Of a stretch of 64,000 nt of DNA, positions 32,760 to 43,395 are shown one piece after another; position 1 is the first letter of the stretch, and each line of letters starts with the position of its first letter. Source of the stretch: Uloborus plumipes (Eukaryota; Arthropoda; Arachnida; Araneae; Uloboridae); contig JAXGGA010003367.1 in NCBI GenBank assembly GCA_038373865.1, positions 40,060 through 104,059 on the forward strand, read 5' to 3'. The position numbers and the translations under genes were made by a program. The notes under the pieces were generated by a model. It ran no database searches, was not told the origin of the DNA, and was given only the letters and a program-made list of their open reading frames with translations.

Positions 32760-33405
32760 AAGTATGCAGCGCCACCGATAGAGCAGACATATAAGTTCCT
32801 TCACCGATTTGGTATGGGTAGTTGGGTAGTGCATCCCTTAATTCGGCGATCCATCTAGTCCCATAGGTTCTCGATAGAGTTCAGGTCTCGACTCTGAACA
32901 GGTCAGTTTATTCAATTAACCCCATTGGCACCATACTAAGATTTAGTGACCCTCGAAGCATGACAGCTGGCATTGTCATCGTGGAAGTAACAAGGGTCCG
33001 CTCTTAAAAGCCGCCACAACTTAGGAAGCGCATTGTCATCCAAAATAGTGCAATAAGCATCGGTGCTGAATTTGACATGAATGGGGACCAAGGGTTCCAA
33101 TACATACCAAGAGAAACACAACCCAGACCATAGTTCCACCTCCGCTGAACTTGACTGTCGGCCCGATACAACTTGGCAGGAGACGTTCTCGAGGGATACG
33201 CCGGATCCAGACCCTACCACACGAACTGTAGAGGGTCAACCCTGAATCGTCGCTCCAAAGAAACCCTTTCTACTGATCTACGGTTCAACTGGCGATATGC
33301 TATGCACCACATTAACAGAGCAACGCGGTTGGAGTTTGTGATCAAAATCGTTTGGGCAACAGCACGGCCATAAGAACCAAGAAGAAATGCTTCCTTACGA
33401 ATGGC
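32760..33405 (-). pseudogene. Tc1-like transposase relic, catalytic part
   Basis: Minus-strand frames, shifted against each other, read in order: AIRKEAFLLGSYGRAVAQTI with NRVALLMW (end of the DNA-binding half), SSCGRVWIRRIPRERLLPSC, VKFSGGGTMVWVVF (the glycine-rich box), LVPIHVKFSTDAYCTILDDN, CYFHDDNASCHASR (second catalytic Asp) and SRDLNSIENLWD (catalytic Glu). Several frameshifts prevent translation. The N-terminal continuation is at 35357-35700 beyond an insertion. Confidence 0.8.
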
Positions 33406-35356
33406 CAGGGCCGCCGCTACCAGAGATGGGGACCGGTACAAATTTTAATGCCGGGCCCTCCATGCACCCCCCCCCCCCCCCCTTCAATTGCATATTTTTA
33501 TGCCGTCGTTTCTGTACATTTGCAATTGTAAAAAAAAAATGGAGAAAAATAATTTTTTTCGGAAAACTTTTTTTTTTGTTTCAAAAGTGTGCATGGGTCA
33601 TTTTCACCATATGCTTACATTTCAAAATTTCTGAGTAATTTTTTGAACTTGCTATTTTCTTTTAGAAATACTAACAGATGTTTAGTCACATATTGTAGGT
33701 GTGTAAAAAAGTAACTATTTGTACACTTTGATGAATAATTAAGTATTCAAATGCTGTTGTAAAACTGTAAGTTGCAAGGAAAATTGTCGTCCATTACCAT
33801 ACAAAATCAATATGAAATCTCACTTTTAAACTATATCATAGAGCCTAGAACCAACTTCATTTGAAATTATTTGCGCCCTGAAGCTTAAAACGATGTTTGT
33901 GATGATTGAAATATTGATCAAAAACTCTATGGTAACGAATTTGACATTTGGTAACGGATTTGACCAGTAACGGACTTGACATTTCAACCAAAATGTCAAA
34001 TTATGGCTAGGTTGTCGAATTTAAAAATTGAACTACAATATGCATTTTCTTAGAGTTGTATAAGGAACAATATTTAGGGGTAAAAGTTTAGAAAAAGTAA
34101 AAATTAATACTAAAATCTTTGGTAACGGACTTGACAAAGAATAAAAATACGCACCTGGAAAAAATTTTGTGCGAAACGCCACAGCAATACTTCTCGACTT
34201 AGGGAAACAAAATGGTACAAAATAGTTACGTCACTAATTTGTTAAGTTAACTGAATACGTGTTACCATCTTTTGACTTCAATAAATACCTTTTTTAGCTA
34301 AAATAATCTTAGGGTAACGGACTTGACAAGAACTTCCGGACAAAATATATTCATACATTTCTTATTGAAATAAAATTACTATTGTCAATATTTATCATGA
34401 ATACCATATACTAATAGTCAATATATAAAAATAATATGTCGCATTTACTTTTTTTGACCATTAAGTATAGGAAAAAAATAGTTGAACTTGCGAAAATTGG
34501 AAATGGACAAGCGTTTTTGCCTTGATTCTCATTTTTAAAGACTTATATAAAAATAAATAAATAAATTTCAATAATTTGTTGAGTGATAGAATTTTTTGGG
34601 GGGTATTTCTTGCAGAAAATAATTATTCGCATTGAATTTAAAATATAAGTTATGCTTCAAAATCGTCTTTTTAACCTCCGGACAGCAAATGTAAGCAAAT
34701 TTTGAAAATGACCCGCATCTGATTTTATTTTCACGTTATTTGTCGCGCCAGATGGTTTTAATATTTTTTTTACACGAAACGACAAGTTGTAAAACAGAAA
34801 AACACAATTTTTGACGTTAGGTTCGACAAACTTCAAAATTAATAGTTTGAAATCGCATTCACATGTACTATTGTTTAGTTGCTTATAACTGAATTTTTAA
34901 ATTTTAATGTAAATTTAAAAATTGTAATTCGAGGTTTTTGTAAAAATATATTTTTAAATACAGTATCTGGATGCAGAAAAATATGGATAACTTTTCATGT
35001 CTGAGATAAGTGTCCCCGGGCTACTTGATTCTTGTTCTTAAAGTGCAAGAGACATTTGTCAATGACAGTTTAGACTTGGTTTTACGTTTGACGAGTTTCT
35101 GTAGCTTTTGGAAAGCGGTGCATTTTTCTTTGCGCAAGCGTGTTTCATTCATTAGTGTTTGTACAAGCAATTGTTTCATATTGAGAATCGGCAATGGAAA
35201 GCGAGATTTTTTTTTTTGAAAAACAGCTTTTTTTTTTTTTTTTTGATGAAATTATTGACACTATTACTGGAAAAACATGTTCATAACCTTACGGGCCCCC
35301 CAAAGCTCCGGGCCCGGTACTAGAGGTCCAGTATCCCCCCTCAAACGGCGGCCCTG
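33406..35356. mobile_element. hAT-like TIR element inserted in the Tc1 relic
   Basis: The ends CAGGGCCGCCG and CGGCGGCCCTG are perfect 11-bp inverted repeats of the CAGGG type, with further matching GGGCCCGG-type sequence just inside. The 1.95-kb body interrupts the Tc1 relic in the middle of its coding sequence: the flanks read ...SVVSIIT and AIRKEAF... in the transposase. The interior has no transposase ORF. A clear 8-bp duplication is not visible, so superfamily is inferred from the ends. Confidence 0.6.
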
Positions 35357-35700
35357 TAATAATTGAAACAACACTCCCGGAAGCCTGTTGAAACTCCTGC
35401 AGTATGTGGGCCACAGGCTGGGTGCAGTTCCTCCGAATTTCTCCAGACAGCACCCGTCGGTCTCTATCTCCCAGTTTCATTGGTCTTCCGACTCAGGACA
35501 CATTCTGACAATCACTACTCACCCCCACTTCTTAATAACATAGGCCACTGTCGATTTTGAGTAATTCTGCCAGCTAGATATGTCCCCTAAGGATTGGCCA
35601 TTTTTGTGACTCTACAATTATACCTTTCTCGAAATCAGAGAGAACTGCCTCGAACTGCTTTGCATCTTACATGGGATTATACACGATATACACCGGCAGA
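35357..35700 (-). pseudogene. Tc1-like transposase relic, N-terminal part
   Basis: The minus strand at 35480-35357 reads LGDRDRRVLSGEIRRNCTQP and then AHILQEFQQASGSVVSIIT, a recognisable second helix-turn-helix segment of Tc1-type transposases. Farther right, frames are broken. It continues directly into 33405-32760 if the hAT-like insertion is removed. Confidence 0.65.
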
Positions 35701-36036
35701 GGGTGTGACGGATCTCAGGACCGCAGCTATAGTCATTTGCATCAGAATTCGCCAAAGCGGGCCCAGCCCAGAAAAACCCACCCGGTATTTTTTCGGGTGG
35801 ACCCACTTGAAAAAAACCACTATGTCGATGAAATGAGTTTTTTCATAATGTACCGCATATTGAAAACATTTAGAAACTAACTAAATATTACAAAAATTTT
35901 TATCAATACTAAGCCTAGAAATTGGTACCGTGAACTCTCACTTATGTGCCGACACAAGGGATCAACAGAAAAAGGCACATAAGTGAGAGAGACGTATAAG
36001 CGAGTAATCCTATTTAAAGGTCTAAAACGCAATATA

Positions 36037-37464
36037 CACTGGCGGAAAAAAAAATCCCAACACCAAGAAAGACTTGTGTTAGATAAACGAAATTTGGTAG
36101 GCGTGTTTATACAACTAAAAGATGACATCGATTGAAATTTCGCGCTCCGCGCATAAGTGTGGCGCAGCTGGCGTCACTCCGAACGTGCGAATAAGGCTTG
36201 TTTTAAAAGCGTGTTGTGAAGCTCGTGAGTATTATTTTTACGTGAAAGTTGACGAATTGCGTTCATGTTAGCCAGGAATGCCTTTAAGAAGGCGAAGAAG
36301 CCATTATCAACAGCTCACCAAGTTTGAGCGAGGTCGTAAAATTTGGCTACGAGAAGGTGGATTTTCATTTCGCGTTATTGCAGAAAGACTTGGGGGGAAA
36401 TGTTTCCACCATGCATGATTATTGAAAGCTATGGTCAAGGGATGGTACTACCTCAAGAAGATCGAGTTCCGAGCTGCCACGTGGCACAACTGAGAAGGAA
36501 GATCGCCGAATCTTGCTTACGGCTGTGGCGCATCGTGCTGCATCTGCGGCTGACATTCGAGCTGCAGTTGGTACCATCGTGACCCAAGGAACGGTAAGAA
36601 ACTGTTTACTTCAAGGACAGCTCCGAGCCAGGCAGCATGTAGCCGGTATTCTATTGACTGCAAACCATTGCCGTTTCTGACGGCAGTGGTGCCAAGACAG
36701 AGCTCACTGGAAGTCGGAGTGGAGATCTGTTGTAATTTTTGATGAAAACACATTCTGCCTTAGTGCCAGTGGTGGCTGTATATTGGTCAGAAGGAGGCCA
36801 GGGGACCGCTTGCATCCAAGCTGTCTACGGCCTAGACACACGGGACCCACAACTGGAGTCATGGTCTCTGGAGCAATTTCCTGCGACATCAGAGGCACTG
36901 TTGTGGTTATCCCAAACTCATTGACTGAAAATTTGTCGTCAGTCTGGTAATTTTGCCAGTAGTACAGCCCTTCATGAGTAGCATTCAAGGGGGAGTTTTC
37001 CAACAGGATAACGCTCGCCCTCACATCGCTGCTGTAACGCAATGTGCTCTACAGAGTGCTGACTTGTTACCATGACCTGCAAAATCACCAGGTCTGTCTC
37101 CAATTGATAACGTATGGGATATCATTGGACGGCACCTCGAGCATCATCCACAGTCAGCAATGACGGTCCTGGTATTGACACAATAAGTGCAACAAGCATG
37201 GCACTCCATACAAAAAAGTGACATTCGGCACCTGTATGACACAATGCATGCACGCTTGCAGACTTGCCTTCAAAATTCTGGAGGTTACACCCTCTATTAA
37301 ATTAACATAATTTCACATTTGCACAGCATTTTCTTGAGCTTAAATTAGCCAGTGATCTTGTACATTTAATCAATTAAACATGTTAACTAGACAATTGCAT
37401 TACCCAAATTTCATTACTCTACAGTAATTTTTTCTTGGTGTTGGGATTTTTTTTACCGCCAGTG
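36037..37464 (+). mobile_element. Tc1-like element (decayed), nested
   Basis: The ends are CACTGGCGGAAAAAAAAATC and GATTTTTTTTACCGCCAGTG, continuing as inverted repeats through CCAACACCAAGAAA for about 33 bp. TA flanks both sides. It is inserted in a pogo-like MITE. The transposase gene inside is broken. Confidence 0.85.
36278..37297 (+). pseudogene. Tc1-like transposase, frameshifted
   Basis: Starts MPLRRRRSHYQQLTKFERGR, followed by WLREGGFSFRVIAERLG, a clear N-terminal helix-turn-helix. After frame changes, SVVIFDENTFCLSASGG holds the first catalytic Asp, MVSGAISCDIRGTVVVI the glycine box region, FQQDNARPHIAAVTQCAL the second Asp, and SPIDNVWDIIGRHLEHHPQ the third acidic position, here Asp. 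Internal stops (for example in LLP-stop-PAKSP) and several frameshifts make it inactive. Confidence 0.8.
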
Positions 37465-37828
37465 TAGGTTCTGATGAGAGCATGAATAAGAATGTTTCTA
37501 TAGAAAAAAGACATATTACTACGATTTGGCAATTACTGTAATGTAACTACACTGATAAAGAGAAAACATTAATTGCAACGTACCTAATCACAGATTGTTT
37601 CCTTTGAAACGATACGTAATAGATAATTGTCCCTCTCTGAACTCTAGTTCATGCAGAAAAAAGGCCTTTTTGGAGCAATAACGGCGAAAGATTTAAAAGA
37701 AAAGTGAAGAAACATGCTTAATTTTTAAAGAAAATAAATGAAATTTTCTACATTTTACGAAAAATTCGGCGCGTAAGTGAAATATTTGTCTTTAGAGCGA
37801 CGCATAAACGAATGATATTATCATTATT

Positions 37829-38653
37829 AGCTGCCAGGGCAGCTAGATTAGCTTCCTGCGGCATGTTGATGCATAATGTCCCCCCGCCAAATAACTCATA
37901 TCTCATTCTGATGTGATATTATTTGACATAATTCAATTTTCATAAGATTTTAAGACATACTACGTACGTGGCCCACTAATGCCCAAGCAGCTAGCTGCGT
38001 GGCCCGGCGTTGCACGGGCGCTTCTCGCCTTTAAAGTAGCAAAGAATGTTTCAAGAAACTACTCCCTGCCAAGGCGGCTCGCTAACAGGCGCTTCACGCC
38101 TTCACTTTTTTCCTGCATCGAAAAAAATCATTCGAATTAATGAGATGCTTCGCGCCTTCAAAATGGTGAGGAAAGTTACAGCAAGTTCTGCTCGCTCAAG
38201 GAAAAGAAGCAGATATAGATACTCAGTTTTCAATATAAGTAGATGGCTTTTCAACAAATGAATGTTTCAAAATATTACAAGTAGCTAGCGATAAAAATAC
38301 TATGTAAGTCGCCCGCTTATGAGTTTCGTGTTTGATTTAGTTAAGCCTTCATTCAAAATTCTCATTATCATTGTTATTACTGTTTCATAGCAACCACGTT
38401 TTGCAATGCAACAATGGATTTCATATTTAATCATTTATTAGGCTTAATCGCTTTAAATTTGACTACTTATTAATTGATATCTTCGCTAATTAAAATCGTA
38501 TAATTATATAAATTGAAACTAATGAAGCCTGAAAAATTACCTATCTATCGGTACCTGGTTCGACTTTCAGTTCATTGGCGTTCAGGAGAAAGAAGCGTGA
38601 CATAGAAAGATAGAAAGAAAGATAGTTAGAAAGATACTCAGTTTTTAATATAT
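37829..38653. mobile_element. CCGGC-type dispersed element nested in the MITE
   Basis: The flanking MITE sequence resumes exactly on either side (ATTATTA before, TGCTATGGAATGTGCTGG after). The insert contains GTGGCCCGGCGTTGCACGGG, a core shared with 42781-43395, and two copies of GATACTCAGTTTTCAATATA-like sequence (38218 and 38635). It ends in a GATAGAAAGA-rich tail. Class uncertain; no ORF. Confidence 0.5.
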
Positions 38654-38914
38654 GTAGATTATGCTATGGAATGTGCTGGAACGCTTGAAAATCGTCGTAT
38701 AAGAAAAAAAGGCGCATAAGTGAGAGTTCACTGTATTAATCAATTCAGTTATAATATTTAGTTTGTTGAAATATTTAATCTTGGTCAGTACCTGCTCCAG
38801 AAATTGTCATCTTCCTTTCCTGACAACTTATTAGGTATTGGAGATAAAACTACACGTGAATTTCACCCTATTTGTTGGTTTGTTTTTTTAAATACTTCGA
38901 AAATCAAAATAAGC

Positions 38915-40720
38915 AAAAATTATTCCAGTCTATTAATCCAATTCAACATAAATTTAAAAAATAATATTAATTTTAAAAAATTCAGTGCTGTTTCCAAATT
39001 TGCGGAATAAGAATTTTTTAGGAGGTCATAGTGATCTCTCTTCAGGACTACTCTGATTCTATGAAAAATAAAAGTAAATGTAGGTGCACAGTGTTCGAAT
39101 AAAGAATGATAGTAAAATTATTCTTGAAAAAGCCCTGGTTTTTTCAAACCCTGGTTTGCTTAGTTGTCTAAATATTTATTGGTAGATAGTATATGTATGA
39201 GGTTTGATGGTTTCTTACGAACCAATATCTCCACCCCCACCACCCCAGAAAAAACTCTCATTGAGCACGACCACGATGGATAGTTTCATTAGTCAAACCT
39301 GTCTATCTCGAATTTTACGGGACGGAAGAAACATTCGAGATACGGAAGTTTTGAGATACAGAGGTTGTGATAAAATTTACAAAAATAAGCAATTGGAACA
39401 AAGTCAAATACTTAGTACATTGCTTTGCAATGATATTGTTGAACATTTTACTGTACGATATGTTGCGAGTCCACGTTTTACTAACTGTGATGACTATATC
39501 GGTAGCAAGTTAATGCATACATTTAAGTACATAGTCTCTGAATAGTTGTGCAAAAGATGATGTTTGTCTTCAAGTTATACCATTGATAAAGGTGGCTGGA
39601 GATGAAATTCAAAAATGAGAGTCGTCAAAATTCGAGGTATCGAGGTTTTCGGGAAAAATCATTCGAGATAGACATGAGAAAAAAACATTAAATTTATGCT
39701 GTAAAAGCAGGGAAATTGAAAAAATTCGACTTAGAGAGGTTTTTGAGATAAGCAGGTTTGACTGTATTAGCTTCATCAACTGTTAACCTTAATAATCCCT
39801 ATTCAGGTATTGAAATAAACTAAAACCCATAGCACTCATTTGAACCCACGCTTCGGCGAAATGACGAATGAAAAGGAGAGAAAAAAAGGACAGCTTTTCC
39901 CATCAAACCATTTTCCTCTACCAACTTTCACTGATCCTTAACTAGCCGACGCCCATATCATCTTTTGACGAAAAATGAAAGATTTGTTAGCCACGAATTT
40001 CGATAACGAGGCACACCGATGACAGGTCTTTCACCGGGGGCAGCTTCCACCCTTTGGCTTCCAAAAAAGACCCTGGACGATCAGAAAAAGAAAAAAAGAG
40101 AGAACGAAACGTCGTCCCACCTTTTTCTGATTGTCCGAGAAGGCTCCGAATATGTCCACTCAACTGAATAATTGCCGGAAGAACATGGATGCTGGATAAA
40201 AGGAAGGAAGGTCACGCCTTGGATGACCGGGATAATAGTTAAATAATGCATACGCCCTGCTTACCTTCGGAAAATTTGTCGATTTGAGGTAGACTGAATC
40301 TACAACAGGTGACATCTGCCCGGGCAGACATGAAGAGAAGATACATTAAGCAAAGTTTGAAAAAAAAAAACAGGATTCTTTTTTTTTTTTTAAAGATCAG
40401 CCCACCTGGGTTTTTGATCAAAATCCCATGTTTTTTTTCTGGTTTTTGATGAAAAACGAGGGGTTTTTTGGGGTTTTTCAAGAATAATTTTTAATACCAT
40501 TATCTATTCAAACAGTGTGCACCAAATTATTGCTTTCACTACTTTTACTTTCCATAGAATCGAGATAGCTTTGAAGAGAGCTCACTGTGACCTCCTAAAA
40601 ATTTTTATTTGGCACATTTGGCAAAAACATTGTAATATTGAATTTTTTGAATTTATATTATACTTAAAATAATTTTGAATTAAATATATAGATTGAAATA
40701 ATTATTGCTTATTTTGATTT
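38915..40720. repeat. long inverted repeat with GC-richer cargo
   Basis: A left arm at 38915-39170 (for example TAGGAGGTCATAGTGATCTC) and a right arm at about 40437-40720 (GAGCTCACTGTGACCTCCTA) are imperfect inverted copies of about 255 bp. Between them lie a pogo-like MITE (39291-39765) and a stretch of higher GC (39830-40340) with no ORF. That stretch contains a hairpin, GGACGATCAGAAAAAG against CTTTTTCTGATTGTCC (40075-40136). It may be a foldback transposon carrying captured DNA. Confidence 0.5.
39291..39765. mobile_element. pogo-like MITE, 'AGTCAAACCTGTCTATC' type
   Basis: The left AGTCAAACCTGTCTATCTCG and the right GAGATAAGCAGGTTTGACTG are inverted ends with nearby TA. The repeated motif 'TTCGAGATA' occurs in both subterminal regions. 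The pattern is typical of pogo/Tigger-derived elements. A 113-codon frame across it is not a gene. Confidence 0.65.
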
Positions 40721-40782
40721 TTTGAAGTAATAAATAACTTATGTGCAGTTTATATGCAATTTATGTGCAGTTTTATTTGTAA

Positions 40783-40961
40783 TACTGTCGTCCCCGCTTA
40801 ATCGGGTAACGGATAAACGAATACCCCGCTTATACAAATAAAACATCCTGGAACCGTGCCATAGACGCAATGTTAAAGATCCCGCTTAAACAAATACCCC
40901 GCTTAATCGAATAATATTTCTTGGAACCAACAGTATTCGTTTAAGCGGGGCCGACAGTACC
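40783..40961. mobile_element. short pogo-like MITE (CCCCGCTTAATCG type)
   Basis: ACTGTCGTCCCCGCTTAATC at the left is mirrored by GTTTAAGCGGGGCCGACAGT at the right. Two more CCCCGCTTA motifs lie inside. About 180 bp, non-coding, bordered by TA. Confidence 0.7.
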
Positions 40962-42414
40962 TAATAATGGCAGTATAAGTTTCTAAAATACTTCAACAAA
41001 ATATAGGAATCGATTTGATTTCATTTTCTTATTTAATTAAGCATCCTTTCTTTGACGTACATCGTACAGCATTCTTGGGGTGGAGGCCGATAAGCAGAGG
41101 GCCCATAAGCAAAGTGCAAAGAGTTGGGTCAAATGCGCGAAGCTCGTGGGTTTTATTTCCCGTTTTCCAGAAAAATGTCATTTTGGATTGACATATTTTC
41201 CTTCAGCTGAATTCTGATCCAAATATGCATAAATATAAAATCCAAACTCATTACGGAGCTCTAAACCACAGTTCTTGCATAAAAATCTGAAAATAAAACG
41301 TTTATTTTAAAATGATAAATTTCAGTATCATCATATATATATCAAACCCGAAAGATTTCTCATTTATTTATTTTTATTTTAAAAATAAGAAGAGGTGTGT
41401 GCCGTAACTTTCTTCATACTTTATCAAACTTCTTAAGTAAGGCATTATTTTGTCTTACGATTTTCCTCACTACTTAAAGATGTATTCCCCTCCTTCGGCA
41501 AAATATGAAGAGGAAATTCAGTTTGTGGCTTTTTTTTTTTTTTTTTTTTTTCGTAAAAATTATTTAAAAAACCATATTTTTAAATTAACGCTGTCGGACG
41601 CGATAGCTTCGGATTTGTCAAGTTTTATGTAGAAGTTTTTTCATTTTGAAATGTATTTGAAGCAGAGGCTTTTGAAATTTAAAACCTATTTACTTGGTTA
41701 CCTATCCGTACTTTTTTTTAAGGCAGTCGCTTTCGTTGCAACATAAACGTATTGCGAATTAATAGTTGCTTAGATTTACACTAATTTTGTCAAATTACTG
41801 CAAATTTTTATGTTCAAATTTAAAAAGTTTTAAAAAGCTTGCAGAAACACTTTTAAACTAATGATTATAGGAGGCTGGGGGAGATAGGAGGGAGCACTTA
41901 TAAAACTGTTTTTTTTTTTTTTTTTTTTTTGGCATCACTGATTAAAAGACCTTGAAAAAATGCGGAATATGAAAAATTAAGACCGAGAGCCACTTTAGAC
42001 TTTCCTCCTTTGGTTCAAAATTTCACTTTTAAGAAATAACATGAAAAAAAAATTTTTTTTTTTTTTTTTTTGGAATTTCGAGCTTTTATTTTCTCGAAAT
42101 AAATCAATCCACTGAACAAAATTATGTTTTCAATCTATCATTGATTTTTAACTCTGAAAAGTAAGTGGGCAAGGCCTTTTTACTTTTAGAAGTGAAGGGG
42201 CAGCCGCCCTTCTTGCCCCCTGTACGAGCTGCCTGCCTTGAATCAAAGAACACTTTGAAAACGATTTGAAAAACTGTCAGCAGGAGATGCACATGAAATG
42301 ATCTTTTTCGTAAATACTTAAATGACAACTTAAGTATCGTACACTTAACTTATATACATAACTAGCTTATTAATAGTACAACATAGTAGTTCAAATAGGG
42401 TTGAATGCAAATAA
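40962..42414. other. AT-rich spacer with poly(T) runs
   Basis: Contains T runs near 41530, 41911 and 42056. No coding, RNA or defined repeat was recognised. Confidence 0.4.
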
Positions 42415-42783
42415 TTGTAGCAATAATTATTTTTAACTTATTTCATGCTAAATAGAAATAGTTGAGCCTTAAATTGATAATTCATTGTTAATTGTAATCT
42501 TTGTTGGAAAATACTCATATTTAAATATGTAAAATTTCATCAATTTGTGTGTTTAAAGGCATATCTATATTACTCTATCTATTCAAAATTGAAAGAAAAT
42601 GGAAATTGTGTTACAGAAAGTTTGAATTTTGAGCTTTTTGGATTTTTTTTAATTTCAAAACACGCCTATGTGAATCCTAGTGCATCAAGGAACCTCTGTG
42701 CTAAGTTTGATGAAAATTTGACGAAAACTGGATTTGCATAAGGAACAAACATACAAACATACATCCATTTTTATATATATACT
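42415..42783 (+). repeat. dispersed repeat Q, copy 1
   Basis: Aligns, inverted, with 48886-49265. Shared text includes GTGCATCAAGGAACCTCTGT and TTAATTTCAAAACACGCCTA, ending in ACATACATCC and TATATATATA. The 64-codon frame within is not conserved as protein. The phrase 'CTCTGTGC(C/T)AAGTTTGATGAAA' is of a kind common in interspersed repeats of arthropods. Confidence 0.6.
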
Positions 42784-43395
42784 AGCTGATGTTCCCGGCA
42801 TCGCACGGGTTTAAATACAACATGCCAAATCCAAGAAAATAAATATGACTTTTAACTAAGCCCCGTAGAATCGTATTTCTCAAAGGTATTTTTTGTGACC
42901 ATGCGGTGGATTAACTGGGTGTGAAGGAGAACGTGAAATCTAACTTAAATGCGTTATTTATTTTATCCGTGTGTTTTTCCTAAAAATCACTTTCTATTTT
43001 CTAACTGTTGCCAAGATCAATTCTCTTTTTATTTAACCCGGTAACGATTATTGATGACTACAAAAATACTAATAAAGCAATAAATTCCATACTTACTCCA
43101 GAGAAGCCTTGATTTAAAACTTTCAGTATGATTAGTATTAATATTGTTGTTGGAAGGCAACACAGTTTTGCAACAATGGGTTGAAAATTTAATCCTTTAA
43201 TGGGGAAATTATATGAAATTTACTGTTTTCCATAACTTTTTTAAACTAAGTTTTTTAGAAATAAATTATAATCTATCCTGATTCCTGTTAATGTAGCTAT
43301 CTACGGTGAAAAAATGGTTAAAATCGGTCCAGTAGTTTCGAAGATTACCCCGGACATACATACAAAAGTAGTCATTTATGTATATAGATATTTGT
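42784..43395 (+). repeat. CCGGC-type dispersed repeat
   Basis: Opens ACTAGCTGATGTTCCCGGCA with TCGCACGGGT, ends with AAAATCGGTCCAGTAGTTTC, ACATACATAC and GTATATAGATA. These start and end phrases are characteristic of abundant short interspersed arthropod repeats. The core is shared with 37829-38653 and, inverted and decayed, with 49370-49400. Confidence 0.5.

Larger units (their letters stand above)
35938..38733. mobile_element. pogo-like MITE copy 2, split by two insertions
   Basis: The ends (CCGTGAACTCTCACTTATGT and ATAAGTGAGAGTTCACTG) and the three remaining internal blocks align with 14284-14834. The blocks are 35938-36036, 37465-37828 and 38654-38733. They are separated by a decayed Tc1-like element and by a CCGGC-type element. 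Without them it would be about 545 bp, the same length as copy 1. TA borders both ends. Confidence 0.8.

Noticed and set aside
39204..39545. 113-codon plus-strand frame
   Set aside because: It crosses the left end of a pogo-like MITE, so the frame is accidental.
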